From Flammulina velutipes (Eukaryota > Basidiomycota > Agaricomycetes > Agaricales > Physalacriaceae): a stretch of DNA of 64,000 nt. The notes below the pieces were generated by a model that did no database searches, had not been told where the DNA came from, and saw nothing but the letters and a program-made list of their open reading frames with translations. Shown piece by piece: positions 1 to 11,185 of the stretch (positions within the stretch are counted from its first letter, which is position 1; each line of letters opens with the position of its first letter). The stretch lies in contig CM022373.1 in NCBI GenBank assembly GCA_011800155.1, forward strand, positions 372,001-436,000. The letters run 5' to 3'. A program made the position numbers and the translations under genes.

Positions 1-2079
1 GCCTACAGAGCCACGTATCATGTGTAGTCTCTTGAAGAACAAGTCTCCTAAGAAGCTAGGGTCTTTCCGCGAATAAAACGGAATAACCCGAAACTGCGCA
101 ATCTTGTCTTTGAGTAAGGACCCGTCTAGTTCACATAGGACATAGTTTCCCCCAGTCGTACGCGATACTACGGCGTATGGACCCATGAATCGTTCTTTGA
201 ACTTGTGATTGAGTTCCTCTTCAATCCTAGTATTTCGGACTAATACCAGTTCACCAGTTTTGAACTTGTGAGATGGCATTCTGTTCTTATGATCTTCCAT
301 GAACTTAGCCGCTGCTCGAATCTTTGCGTCTGTGACTCTTTGCTTCATACGTTTCACATCTTCTTTGTGTTTAATGAGCTGTTGTGCACGAAACGCTATC
401 AAGTCTGAATGCGACACTAAGGAATCCGGAATATCCACCAACCAAGTCACTTCGTTTATATCTAACGGTAGGATGGGTTCACATCCTGTTACCGCGTAAA
501 ACGGTGACTGTCCAAGTGTTCGTTTAACAGTGATTCGTTCTGCCCATAGTACTTCGTGTAGGTATGCCGGCCATTCTTCGGGATTTCCCCTACAGACTTT
601 GAATAAGGATTGTCTTATGTCCCAATGTCCGCGTTCAACCTTCCCATTAGCCTGTTTATTATACGGCGTAATGAGGATACCCTTGACTCCATACTTGGCT
701 TCAATATGAACCATCGCTTTCTTAATAGCAGGACCATTATCTGTTATGATCTGCTTTATACATCCCCAACGACATAGGATATCTTCGAAGAGCCAGTCTC
801 CTAGAGTATCCGCGTTCTCGTTGATCAAGGCCCTTGCTTCCGGCCAACCACTAAGTCCACATCGAGCCACTGTGACAGCATTATAGCCGTCATACTTTTT
901 GATCTTCGGATTTTTCCCGCCTGATTTCGGCATTCGGAATGTGTCCACAAAAGCAGTCTCAAATATTCCTGGTGTTGGTGTAATCGTAGGTTCCTTATGG
1001 ATGATAATCTTCTGTCGTTTTTGGCAAAGAATACAAGTCTTAACAAACCAGTTCATGTCATCTTCCATGCCTGGCCACCAGAACCTCTTGCCAACTAATT
1101 GTCGAACTGAGTATTGTCCTTTATGGCCATGTTTATCATGTACTATAGTCACTACTGGCAACCGTTTCCCTACTAAGAGGACTCGACGGTGCTTGTTTTC
1201 TTTGTGCTTCTTGTATAACTTCCCACCCGCAATGAAGAAATCCTTAGATGCCCAGTCCTTTAATGTTGATAGTTGTCTGGTGGACAATTCTTCGGTTTCA
1301 TATTCACTGTTGCGTAGGCAAGCTTCAACGTGTGGCAAGAGAGTTTCCCATAGAGCTTCTCTACTTGACCTTTCTAAGTCCGGAAACTCATCAATTGCTA
1401 CCCATTTCTCAAGGTCTTCTACCGCCATTGCTGCCAGTTGAGTAGCGCGGTATTCTTCTGAGGTCTGTTCGAAGTCGTTTACTGGGTTTTCCGGTAAACT
1501 TACGGGAATTTCCCGTACTTCTTGCAGGTAACCTGTCTTAGTATCTATAGCATCTTTGAAGTCCTCGAAGGGGAGAGGCTTGTCCTCGTCCGCTAAGTTG
1601 TTAGGTTCTTCATACTCAAAGCTAGGCAGCTCGTCTTCTTCTTCATCTCCTGGAGGACGGGGTATGATAATGTCTTCAGGTGCAGGCACCCTTCGACTCA
1701 GTCCGTCCGGACCATGGACTTTTCCAGGTACATGTACCAAAGTGAAGTGAAACATGAGTATCTCCTCTGCCCATCTTTGTAGGTTCCCGTTGGTGAGGGA
1801 GTCGATGTTCGATAGCATTCCCTTAATGTACTTTGCATCGACTTCCACCTTCAGCTTTCGACAACCTAATAGATAGTACTTGCACGCCATTAATGCGCGG
1901 TGAAGTCCGAACAACTCCCTCTTTGATTGTGAGTATCTAGCCTCACGCTCATCCAAAGTGATCGATAGGAACTTCGCATAGTAACGTTTCTTAGGGTCTT
2001 CAGGATCTTCTTGACTAAGATAAAATCCTACGCCATATAAGAGGTATCCACCGATAATATAATCGGAGTATCCAATCAT
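1..2079 (-). CDS. Gypsy 1 pol, RNase H to integrase part (partial)
   Basis: One minus-strand frame is open from about 2079 to the window edge, roughly 690 codons. The first part follows the RT frame after a frameshift near 2080 and corresponds to the RNase H/connection region. The integrase follows: an H-x-H/C-x2-C zinc-binding region around 1060-1145, then a DDE core. The three acidic residues are Asp at 943-945 (context VDTF), Asp at 739-741 (context TDNGP) and Glu at 634-636 (context VERGH), giving the DD35E spacing typical of retroviral-type integrases. A basic C-terminal tail continues to base 1. The product would insert element cDNA into host DNA. No stop is seen, but because the upstream frames are broken it could only be made in cis from a damaged polyprotein. 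Confidence 0.8.
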   Translation of the reverse strand, partial: MIGYSDYIIGGYLLYGVGFYLSQEDPEDPKKRYYAKFLSITLDEREARYSQSKRELFGLHRALMACKYYLLGCRKLKVEVDAKYIKGMLSNIDSLTNGNLQRWAEEILMFHFTLVHVPGKVHGPDGLSRRVPAPEDIIIPRPPGDEEEDELPSFEYEEPNNLADEDKPLPFEDFKDAIDTKTGYLQEVREIPVSLPENPVNDFEQTSEEYRATQLAAMAVEDLEKWVAIDEFPDLERSSREALWETLLPHVEACLRNSEYETEELSTRQLSTLKDWASKDFFIAGGKLYKKHKENKHRRVLLVGKRLPVVTIVHDKHGHKGQYSVRQLVGKRFWWPGMEDDMNWFVKTCILCQKRQKIIIHKEPTITPTPGIFETAFVDTFRMPKSGGKNPKIKKYDGYNAVTVARCGLSGWPEARALINENADTLGDWLFEDILCRWGCIKQIITDNGPAIKKAMVHIEAKYGVKGILITPYNKQANGKVERGHWDIRQSLFKVCRGNPEEWPAYLHEVLWAERITVKRTLGQSPFYAVTGCEPILPLDINEVTWLVDIPDSLVSHSDLIAFRAQQLIKHKEDVKRMKQRVTDAKIRAAAKFMEDHKNRMPSHKFKTGELVLVRNTRIEEELNHKFKERFMGPYAVVSRTTGGNYVLCELDGSLLKDKIAQFRVIPFYSRKDPSFLGDLFFKRLHMIRGSVG

Positions 2080-3610
2080 AGTTCAAGGGCTTTAGCATGG
2101 GACTTGTCTCAAGGGCTCTCTTTAATGAGTCCATCGAGGCTTGTTCTTCTTCTCCCCAATGAAACAACACACCATCTCTTGTCAACCTGGTCATTGCCAG
2201 TGCTTTCTTAGAGTAGTCTTTCACAAACGTTCGGAAAACGCCTGCGGTTCCAAGGAATGAACGGACGTCTCTTAAGCATTCACAAGGTACCCAATCTGAT
2301 ATGACTTTTACTCGTTCTTCTGCAGGCTTACGTCCCTCATAGCAACAGGTATGACCTACTACTACGGTTTCGTTCGCGCAAATGATAGCTTTATGTCCAG
2401 AAAAGGTTCCCCCCGAGTACTTCATGCGTTGTATGATCCTATTCATATTGATCATATGTTCCCACACGAATCGGCGGATTCCGTTATTTTCACGGATTGT
2501 CTCGTAGTTGCCATCTTTATCTTGGTACCTAGTAGCTGGCCCTCTAACTGGTACATCATCTATGTAAGGCCTAGTAAAGGCTGGTATTTCGTCTTTGAGA
2601 ATATGAGTAACATCTTCGTGGAAGATGGGTACTGAATTCGTCCAACCCATGGGTAGGTCTTGAGTCGTAATGCCCCATACGGAGTAGAGAACGTTGTCAT
2701 GTCTCTGGATTTTCCGCTAAGTGTCGTTCGTCATCCCGACATACAAGTCTAGGGTACCCCACAAGCTCTTCCAGCAAACGCTTCCGCTAATTCTTCGGTG
2801 GCGGGAGGTAAGCCTGAATGCGCAATAGTAACTGCATTCAATGGTTCTAAGCTATGGACCAATCGAAGTTTCTTGCATCCTTCTTAACTACACAGAACCA
2901 ACGCGACCTGTATGACGAGTTCGAGGGCTCATACACGCCGGAGTCCAGCTTGTTCTTTATTATCGCGCAGACTTCGTTGAAGATTCCCGGAGGAATCTTG
3001 ATTGGCCTTAGTACTCATGGTCATGAGGTATGACTGGCATGTCTACTGGCGGGAAGAAGTCTTCCCGGAATCTTCCCTTCTCTGATTCTTCCCATGCAAA
3101 GCCTTCATTCTGCTTGCACATGAGGTCGTCTATCAAATCTCGTTCTTGAGGCCATAGGAAATTTCCGGTATGGTCCTTCTGTACTTGTTCTCTACGTTCT
3201 TCCGTGTATCGCCCGGTGGGTTGAAACTTAGGCGGATTGGGATTCAATACAGGCATTCCCTCCAGGGGATCACCTACAATGTTTCGCACAATTCTGAACT
3301 CGTCTGGTAAGGTTCCTAAGTGAGGTTTGACCTTCAACGCCACTGGCTTATATTTCTTCGACGCTAGCACTTGTACAGGAGCGGCTTTCTGTTTGACTTG
3401 CTCTAGGAACTTGACTTGTTCTGAGCCCCATGCTTCAGGAGGTAGTGTAACCGTTAGATTGCTAAACACTTGACTTAGTTCTGCGGGAACGTCGTAGAAT
3501 ATATTCGCTGTATCCAACTGATGGCTAGCTAAGTCCTGTTCAAAACTTGGAGGATACTTTTGATCGTCTGTTAAAGGCTGACTCCAAGTTTCTATCAGAC
3601 AGGTTTCCAT
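2015..3610 (-). pseudogene. Gypsy 1 reverse transcriptase, frameshifted
   Basis: The minus strand carries a recognisable RT split over at least three frames. The stretch 3610-3008 holds the spacer and RT N-terminus. A middle piece around 2690-2870 carries the palm segment with a catalytic Asp in an LDLYVGYDE context. The stretch 2650-2015 carries YIDD at 2555-2566 and the thumb/connection region. Frame changes are seen near 2865, near 2690 and near 2080. The YxDD box is intact, but the enzyme cannot be translated as one chain. Confidence 0.75.
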
Positions 3611-3895
3611 GTTTATGGAAGCCCGCTATCTTCTTGCGTGGAATTTTCCGTAGATTCCCCGGAAATTCCCTTCCTGTGCTATCGTATGCTACAGGCGGTT
3701 CTTCGTATTGATATTCATTGCGCAAGGGTTTAACTGCATTGTGAATACCCTCTGTGGATTTTCTTAGGTATAGGTTCGTAACGGCTTCGGTTGTGAAAGT
3801 TGACCGGGAATCTCCGGGCACATAGGTTTCCACCAAATGTATCCCCTGAGACCCTTGATCACTTAGGATTAGAGCAACCTCTCCTTGATCCTCGA

Positions 3896-4884
3896 TCAAT
3901 TCCTCGAGTGTTGCAGAAAAACCGGTATAGCCGCGGGTTGCTGATACCTAGGCATTTGCCCTCTCTTGTATGTAGGCAAAGTGATTTTCTTCCCATTGCT
4001 GGGATCTGTTATAGTCGCTACGACAGCACCATCTTTCAGGGTGGTCGTATTGATACTCGAGATCACATCAAAGGGTCGTCCTAAAAGGACTTCGTATGCA
4101 GGGTCTCTGATGATATGAACTTGTAGATAGAACGTTATTCCACCAAAGTCAAATGCAACGTTTCTAGCTAAGCCTGCAGTGCGGGTTTGTCCTTTGTCGG
4201 CGCTTTCCATAATAATGTTGAATGAAGGATCGAATGGGATTCCTAATTCAAGCGCGGCTTTTAACGACATCGATACAATTGGGACCCGCTATCAAGTAGA
4301 CTTTCCTTCTTGCCGGCCCCAAAGATCGTGGGCCATAGGGTTCGAAGGTCAGCACTTTCAGCTGCAACGTTTGATCGTGGTAGTTGGTATGGGCCAGCGT
4401 AACCCGTATGGTTAAACAGTTGTTCGACCAAATCATGGCATACCACTGATCCTAGAGGTAGCTGACTCGAATTTTGTAAGTTAATTGAGTAGTACATAGG
4501 ATCTTCACTTGCGTGATATTCCGGGATTTCGTCGGATTCCACCGTCTGCTGGTTGACCTTAACATTCTTTGCTCTTAAGTTTTCTAACAGGTCTTTCTGC
4601 CAAGCCTCGTTAGTCGCCAATAGTTCTTCGGGGAGTAGTTTCTTCCATAGAGAACGCCATCCGGGATTCCGACTAAGGAGATCCTTTAGCTTTGATATGC
4701 GTTGGTAGCTCTTATGTTTTTCTACTTCCTTCTTTACTGCGGCTTCTTCCGTGGCGTTAGCGGGATTTTCCCGTTTATCTTCAGTCTTGCGACTATCTAC
4801 TGGTTCTGGTCCTTCCAGTACCTCCTCGAGTATCTCACTCAAGTCGGGTTCTTCATCGTCTATTTCCGCCACTGGTGGCTCCAC
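3896..4884 (-). pseudogene. Gypsy 1 retropepsin region, frameshifted at the active site
   Basis: The upstream frame (4884-4261) is acidic and ends with the active-site triplet Asp-Ser-Gly at 4287-4295 followed a few codons later by a stop. The downstream frame (4270-3896) continues the aspartic protease fold, with a hydrophobic flap region and the typical late motif around VLLGRPF. The two frames meet just after the DSG triplet, so a single missing base there is the simplest explanation. Aspartic protease identity follows from the DSG loop and the later LLG motif between gag and RT. Confidence 0.7.
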
Positions 4885-5099
4885 GAATTTTACTTGTTTC
4901 TGTCAAGTAGGGATCACTACTTCCATTCTTAGACCTCTGGGTTGAGGTATCTTCTTTTGTGGTTCAACTGGTTCAGGCTCTTCTGGTTTTTCCTTTTCTA
5001 TAGCGCTATGACTTCTTGTACGATGCTGAGTATTTTGGCTCTCAGGAGGGAGGGTTCGCTGTCGCAGTATTTCAGACGAACCTCCGTCCGTCCTCGAGC

Positions 5100-6990
5100 C
5101 TAATCGAAATCCTCCCTTGAATACGCGGGATCGACCATCGACTGCTGTTGGTATATGGATGTGTCAATCGTTCCAGATGGAGCAAAGAAGTCCTCCTGTT
5201 GGATTCCTTCATATGCTTGCACCTGTGGCGTTTCTGGTAGAGTAGATCCCGATTCTCTCTGGAACTTTGCCACTTGCTCGAGCGGATTAGGTCCATTTTT
5301 GTTTCGTGTAAGAGAAATTCCATTGCGCAGGAAATACCAGTTCGAGTTAGCTGGTTTGTAAATCCAGCCTTCCTTCTCTAGTTTGTTCTTTTCCGGGCAT
5401 TCCATAAGGAAATGTCCGGGTTCGTCACAGAAGAAGCACTTCCCGTTCACAGCAGCTGGTCTGCGTTGGGGTAAGAAGTTCGCAGGCATAGGGACTAAGC
5501 CTTTGGGTGCGGAGGATCCCGAGTTTTGCACGGGATATGGCGCTTGTTGACTTTGTTGTATGTACTGTGGGTATCCATTTTGTTGAGCGGGATACTGCTG
5601 TACTTGAACTTGTCTGGCCGTTGACATCCGTTCCATGAGGTTCATCATCCTCCGAGTATCTTCTTGTCTGGCTTTCTCCATTTCTTTCATTTCATCCTGT
5701 CGTGCTTTTTCCAAAGCCTTCAAGGTATCCGTGAGTGAGTTGATACTGGCCACTTGATCGTGCATATCTTCAATCTTTACTCGAGCAGTGGAGGGTGTTA
5801 CTAACTCGCGTTCGTTGGTAGCACCTCCATTAACTACAGGGGCTCCGCCGAACGTCTCCACTTCTTCTAAGTATTTTTCAGCTACTCTGACCACGTCCAC
5901 TAAGGTCCATCTTTGTCCAAGAGGATTGTTGGGTGGGATCGGTAAAACCCGCAAGTCGGTGTATATGCTGCCCATGCTGGACCAGCAAAGCAATACTGTA
6001 ACATATTCAACACCGTCTTTTGAGTAACATCTCCAATATCGATTAGATACTGTAGTTTGTGTACTACCTCTCTTCTGAACTCCATCAATCTCATCTTAGT
6101 GCGATCGGCCTGCCCGAAAGTGGCGAGTGACTTCTTCGACTTCTTCAAGAGTAAACTCTTTATCTTGGTCGCCTTTGTTATACAGTTTTTGTACTGCGTT
6201 CTTGAAGGCTTGCCAATCTCCGGCTGAATATTCGGGTAAAGCCGCCCATTGGCGTCTAATTTCATACCACATACAAAGTTGCTATCTCGATTTGGGCTGT
6301 AGGGCTCATGATGCCCCTGCCGTAGAATAAGAACTCGCAACTAGTTAGGAAGTCCCTAATATTATCGCCTTTGAATCTTGGTGTATCTTTGGCACCGGGA
6401 ACGGGCATACGTTTCCCAGCTATCTGTTCCTGTGTCTCTGCGCTTAGCTGGTTAACATAACCAGCTGCCGCGTGGAGGCACGGGATTTTCCTGTCTTCTT
6501 GCACCATCTTCGTTGTCTCCTTGGTCTGACATTGGGAATAATGGTCTTCCAAGGGGAATCGACTGTTCTTAATCGTTCAAGAAAGGGATGCGGAGTGCTG
6601 GGAATAGGTTATCGAACTGAGGAAGTTCGGGGAGAGGGGGTTAAATTCGGTAAAGGACTAGACTCGGAATAATCCGAGGTAGTCTAGGGAAAATAGGGAT
6701 CGTGTGATAGTATATATCCAGGTTGGGTAGCCTGTAATCCGGTGAAGGATTTGTTTGGCTTTTTGAGACTGAACGTGTTTTAAACGTTGAGCTTTAGTAC
6801 CGTCGAATAAGGCGCCTGGAGGCGGTCGTTCGTGTCGGAGTTCTCTTTCAACTGGAGCACTTGAGTTTTCACCCAAGTTAGCTCTACGGCTGATTTGTTC
6901 TTGATCGTTTGAGCTTTGGCTAGGCGCGGGGTTCGCGTTACTGGCTTTGGGCTTTCGTGCAATTTTGAAGTAGGTGTAGAAGTAACTCAA
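5100..6990 (-). pseudogene. Gypsy 1 gag, frameshifted
   Basis: Several overlapping minus-strand frames (6990-6658, 6552-6262, 6340-5900, 5993-5100) together cover a gag protein. The last frame has a Gln/Pro-rich stretch and one CCHC knuckle (C-x2-C-x4-H-x4-C) at 5397-5438, the nucleocapsid signature. The capsid part is recognisable only by position and composition. At least three frame changes separate the segments, so no continuous gag is encoded. Confidence 0.7.
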
Positions 6991-7030
6991 GGAACCTCAA
7001 TAAGAGGGATCGTTTAAGTCAAATTTATCA

Positions 7031-7049
7031 CCCCTCGCGGTGGGCTCCA
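7031..7049 (-). other. Gypsy 1 primer-binding site
   Basis: Immediately inside the LTR, after a 5-base spacer, the minus strand reads TGGAGCCCACCGCGAGGGG. The TGG start complements a tRNA CCA tail, and the rest looks like a tRNA acceptor/T-arm complement. A lysine-type tRNA is my guess from the acceptor sequence and is not established. Confidence 0.6.
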
Positions 7050-7054
7050 AAATA

Positions 7055-8776
7055 TGATGTGCAGTGTAGAAGAACGCCACAAAAACACACACAAAACACA
7101 CACTAACAAGTCAATGGTGCGATGCGGAAAAGTCCGATGTTTATAGCGGGATTTCATGTTATAATAGCAATCGTTCGTTTTGTAATAGGTGGTATGGGAC
7201 GGGTTCTTGTTCTTTGTATCTTTGTTTTATGGGACTGTTTCTCTCTATCTTCTGCTCAAAATGCTTATACTAGTTCGACGGGGTAACAGGGATCTGATCT
7301 TAAACTGAGTTCTAGTTTGCCACTAAGTCACAGGCCGATTGGGATGTGTGTAAAGAGACCTAATGAGGCTCTTCCCAGGCCAACAACCTTCAACCACACT
7401 AGGGAGCGGGAGCTCTGGTATCTATCTGTATAATCAGGACTCTCCAACAACTAGTCGGGGCCTGAATAGATAGCCTAGCACAGTCTGAACCACACTTGTA
7501 TGGGACTTGGGACTCCAACCAGAGTTGGTAGGTTCTTTAGATGGAATTTCCCGCGGAAACTCGGATCGTTTGAATCGCAAAGGACTTGGCTTCAACTTCT
7601 TTAATATGGGAAGTAGCTCCAATGAGTTCTTAGATCTTTGGTTCTGTTTCTTATTTCCACCTATCTAAACAGTGGTTCTTTTTCTAACTAAATCTTAGAG
7701 TCTATTCCTCCAGTATATACGGCTTGTGGGCTGCGGATACGGGGGGCGTAAGCTACTGTAAATAGTACAAACGAGCTAGCTTTATAGTGTTTTCTATATA
7801 CGTCTGAATAAGGATATAATACCGAGTCCGCTGGTTCGGGGGAATATTCCGATAGGATGTACGGAATATCCCTCTAATGGTGCCCTTGGCATTGCTGCCT
7901 ATTCGTTCTGGCTTCTATTTGCTTTGAATCCAACCAATGGTGGCGCCGTAACTGAGTTTTCAGCGGCGCCAGGTTGTTCCTTGTGCTTGGAAGCTCCACT
8001 ATTATTAGCGGTCGAGTCCTGTCTAGCAGGAACTCTTAGCCTTTGTTCGTATTCTTATTTCATACTACGAGTCCGAGTAGTACCGACTAGGTTTGGTATA
8101 CTGGACGCGCAAGTATGTTCTTAGTATCATGTTCGGACTTTTCCGGTAGTACTCCGGAAAAGCTATCGTTGTATCTTTACGAGTTGTCGATAGTACTCGT
8201 ATTGTAGGTCCTTGTAACGATTTACTTGTGGATCCCGAGAATCGATCAGGAACAGTCCACCGGAGTAAGTCGATCGGTGATCGAGCAGTATCTTTTGAAA
8301 GCCTAAAAGGTTACCCTGACTCCTGAGTCTCCTATGTAATATCCCGACGTCTGAGTAGTATGAACATTTGGTTCGCTAGTCCAGCCAGTGTTTAACTGCT
8401 TGCTGGCGTTGCGTCTCTTTATGTAGAGTTTCCTTGTGTAAGGGTAACTCGCCGAATTCCGTTAGGTATTTCGGAGTTTCGCGCGTTCAAGTGTATTTGA
8501 TCACGATGTCTCCATCGGGGTACTTTTGATGATGATATTCAAGATCGTCATGTGTGGTTTGGCTATACCTACACGCCCTTCAGCGTGTGGCGCTTTTCCG
8601 ACGAATCTTAGGAGTTTTCCGGTCGTACCACGGAAACTCCTTACACTGTATCGTATACGCGTTTCGGTCTGTAACTAGAGGTTCTTGTACTCATAGGTTC
8701 GTTCTATCACTAAGAATGCTTCTTAGAATCGCAAATTTTGGGGTCTTTCGTACTTGCATTAATACAATGCGCATCA
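7055..8776 (-). repeat. 5' LTR of Gypsy 1 (about 1.72 kb)
   Basis: The inner border is TGATGTGC at 7055 (plus strand), next to the primer-binding site. The outer border is GCGCATCA ending at 8776, a near-perfect inverted match. Copia coding sequence resumes at 8777. The LTR has no credible gene. It contains diverged direct repeats: a TTTTCCGG-based block of about 90 bp near 8135-8225 recurs near 8590-8690. The second LTR is outside the window, so these borders rest on the inverted ends and the flanking Copia frame. Confidence 0.75.
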
Positions 8777-10858
8777 GCGGGTATGATTTTGCATGGCCTT
8801 GCGCTTCTTTTTCCGGATGAAGACATATGCCAGACAGCCAAAGACACGAAGATGTGCGAGGTCTGGCTTCTTTCCGAACCAGATTGTGTACGGTGTAGTC
8901 TTTGGGCCTAACGGAGAAGTAGGACATCGGTTTCGGGCGTAGACAAAGGCTTCTACTGTGTCCTTCCAGAATGAGCCCGGGAGCTTTGCCTGTATCAAGA
9001 GGGCTGTGGCGCCTTCTGTGATTGTGCGGTTTGCACGTTCTGCAACTCCGTTCTGGTAGGGTTCGTCAGGTTCTGTCTCCCGTACTGTTATACCATGTTC
9101 CGCCAAGTAGTCTTGCAGCCCCTTCGCAATGTATTCTCCACCTCCGTCCTCCTGGATCGCACCAATGCGGAGACCTGGTTGGGAAGCTTCTGCATAGGCT
9201 TTGAACATCTTGAAGGCCTGGAAGATGTCGCTCTTCTTCCGAAGAAAGTAGAGAACGTACAACCGTGCTGTATCACATATGAATGTGACCCAGTAGCGAT
9301 AACCCTCCCGACTGGCTGTCGGCATTGGCCCTTTGAGGTCGGAGTGGACAAGCTCAAGCTTTCGCGTACAGAGCTGGTGTGGACCTCGCGGAATGGGGTG
9401 TCGATGTTGTTTCCCACCAATACATGGTTCGCATATCGGATCCGGTTTGGCTCGTGAATCCAGGCGCATCCCGTCCACAAGATTGTTGTCTGCCATTTGA
9501 CGGATAGTGGTTGCGTTAACGTGCCCGCACCGGTGATGCCAAAGGGTGAGGTCCATTGGGCAAGTACTGGCCTGTGTAGCATAATTTGCATGAACTTCGG
9601 GGGCGCTCCAGCTACGTGTGGTTCCTAAGAGGAAGCCAGTGTTGGTTTTGTCGACTTTGGCATGAAACACAACACTTCGCGAAGAGTTTGTAAATTCGAT
9701 CCGAGAGCCTTTGACTGACATCGTGAAATCTTTTTCGCGCGTGAGGAAGAATGGTGAAAACAGATTGTTTCGGAGATCGGGTACATGCAGCACGTCTAAG
9801 AATTCGATTTCGCCACCACCCTCTGACTGAAAGACAACAGATCCAACCCCCGCGGAATAAATGATTGAGTCATCGGCCAGTCGAATGGGGACAATGTGCC
9901 GACTGTATATGCGAAACCACTTGCGATGAGGGGTCATATGACGGCTCGCGCCTGTGTCAACGTTCCAGTCAGAGGAGATTTGGGAGGATGAATCGACACT
10001 TGCGATAGTGGCTGTCTCTTCCTTCGACTCTGCAGCTGATTTTGGATTCTTTGCCTTCGCTGTCCTATCCCGAGCTTTGCGCATGGCATTCTTCTTCGAG
10101 TAGCAGTTGTCCTCACCATGCCCGTCACGTTGGCACCAGCCACATGTGGCGTCAGAAGTGGTTGGTTTTGGCGGTCCAGTCACCTTCATGGCGGCGGCAC
10201 TAGCTGATCCCTCGGAGTTGGCCTTCATCTCACGACAATTGTCCTCAGCATGAAACGCATCGCGCAGCGACCCCAAGTTCAGTTTATCGAGCTGCAGGAA
10301 GAGAGTGGAGACAAAACCACTGTCGTCAACGGCTGCGACGGCGCGAAGCGCTGCCATGCACTGCAGCTCGTCCTCAAGCTGGGTGAGACCGAAATGGCTG
10401 GGGCGAAGTGCGCGGATTGCCGCCATGGCACGTGTAACGCGAGAGAGTGTGTCGACAAGCTTCTCCCCTTCTGTGACACGAAGGTTGAATAGGTTGTCAT
10501 ATGCGGTGAAGCGTGGGCCAGGTTTCCGCTGCTGGTGAAGGTCCTTGAGGGAGTCCCACATGGCCTCTGGGTCATTGCGACAGGTGCGAACATGCTCCTT
10601 CTGTGTGTCATCAATGCAGAGCCAGATGGTGCCGGCGGCGGAATCTCGTGTATCCTGCCAGTCGCGAAGGTCGAGTCGTTCTTGACGCGTTGGAGCGTTT
10701 GGGTTTGCATGCTCGGGCTCCACATCTTGGCCTACAGTGATGCGCCATTCCTTCCGGGTCTTGAGAAGTGCCTCCATGTTCATGGACCACTCGGCATAGT
10801 TGCTCGGAGTGCCTCGGAGGTTCTCGAAGCCTTTCTTCTCGGAGTCGAAGCCACCCAT
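8777..10858 (-). CDS. Copia gag-protease-integrase polyprotein (interrupted)
   Basis: The frame is 694 codons from ATG at 10858 to the Gypsy border; the apparent stop (8774-8776) is formed by the first LTR bases. Domains in order are a UBN2-type gag (about residues 10-215), a CCHC knuckle (C-x2-C-x4-H-x4-C) near residue 240, an aspartic protease with DTGAS near residue 305, a pre-integrase zinc motif (WHHRCGH followed by CEPC) near residues 445-490, and a DDE integrase. The integrase acids are Asp in HSDLKG, Asp in QEDGGGEY and Glu in GVAERANRT. It ends in the region that normally leads into the RT, in a Lys/Arg-rich patch. Up to the break there is no internal stop or frameshift, so the element was probably complete when Gypsy 1 landed. 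Confidence 0.88.
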
Positions 10859-10962
10859 GGTGATGATGCTAAGGAAGATGGAGATGGGCGTAGAGAGTGA
10901 TTTGCCTTTTGAAGGCGTGAACGCGACGCAGTCTTGTCAAAGTTTAGTCTCAGAGGGCACCG

Positions 10963-10974
10963 GGGCCCATAACC
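10963..10974 (-). other. Copia primer-binding site, initiator-tRNA-Met half-molecule type
   Basis: The minus strand reads GGTTATGGGCCC directly next to the LTR end. This is the complement of the anticodon-arm segment of eukaryotic initiator tRNA-Met (..GGGCCCAUAACC..), the internal priming site known from Drosophila copia and many Ty1/Copia elements. It fixes the LTR border at 10975. Confidence 0.75.
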
Positions 10975-11180
10975 TGTTGCGAGCAGATTAGGCGCAGCGT
11001 ATGAGACGTCGTGACTTCGAGTAGACGGTCAGAGTTAATATAATAGAGGCTCTAATGTAAATACATACCTTCGAGTAGACGGTCAGAGTTAAAGGTGTCT
11101 GACCGGACTCGAAGGCTCTATACGGTAATATTATATAATCTCATCACATGTCCGTGTTCTCTGCTCGTCGTCTCTTAACA
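10975..11180 (-). repeat. Copia 5' LTR (206 bp)
   Basis: The LTR starts TGTTG at 10975 and ends TAACA at 11180. It contains a 21-bp direct repeat, CGAGTAGACGGTCAGAGTTAA, near 11018 and 11074, which may be a tandem regulatory repeat. The second LTR is outside the window. Confidence 0.7.
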
Positions 11181-11185
11181 GGACT

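Larger units (their letters stand above)
1..8776 (-). mobile_element. Ty3/Gypsy retrotransposon 1 (left end outside window)
   Basis: On the minus strand, reading from high to low coordinates, the order is long LTR (7055-8776), primer-binding site, gag with a CCHC knuckle, aspartic protease, reverse transcriptase, RNase H region and integrase. RT before integrase is the Ty3/Gypsy order. The 3' LTR must lie left of base 1. Gag, protease and RT are spread over several frames, so this copy is probably not autonomous, although the integrase third is still open. The right end of the element interrupts Copia codons at 8776/8777, so it is younger than the Copia insertion. Confidence 0.9.
8777..11180 (-). 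mobile_element. Ty1/Copia retrotransposon, 5' two-thirds, cut by Gypsy 1
   Basis: On the minus strand the order is LTR (10975-11180), primer-binding site, leader, then a single gag-protease-integrase frame. Integrase before RT is the Copia order. RT and RNase H are absent here because Gypsy 1 interrupts the frame at 8776/8777; they should continue beyond base 1. The five bases outside the LTR (GGACT, 11181-11185) are the expected target duplication, whose partner is outside the window. Confidence 0.85.

Noticed and set aside
7924..8124. Open frame inside the Gypsy 1 LTR
   Set aside because: It is short, without homology, and inside a non-coding LTR.
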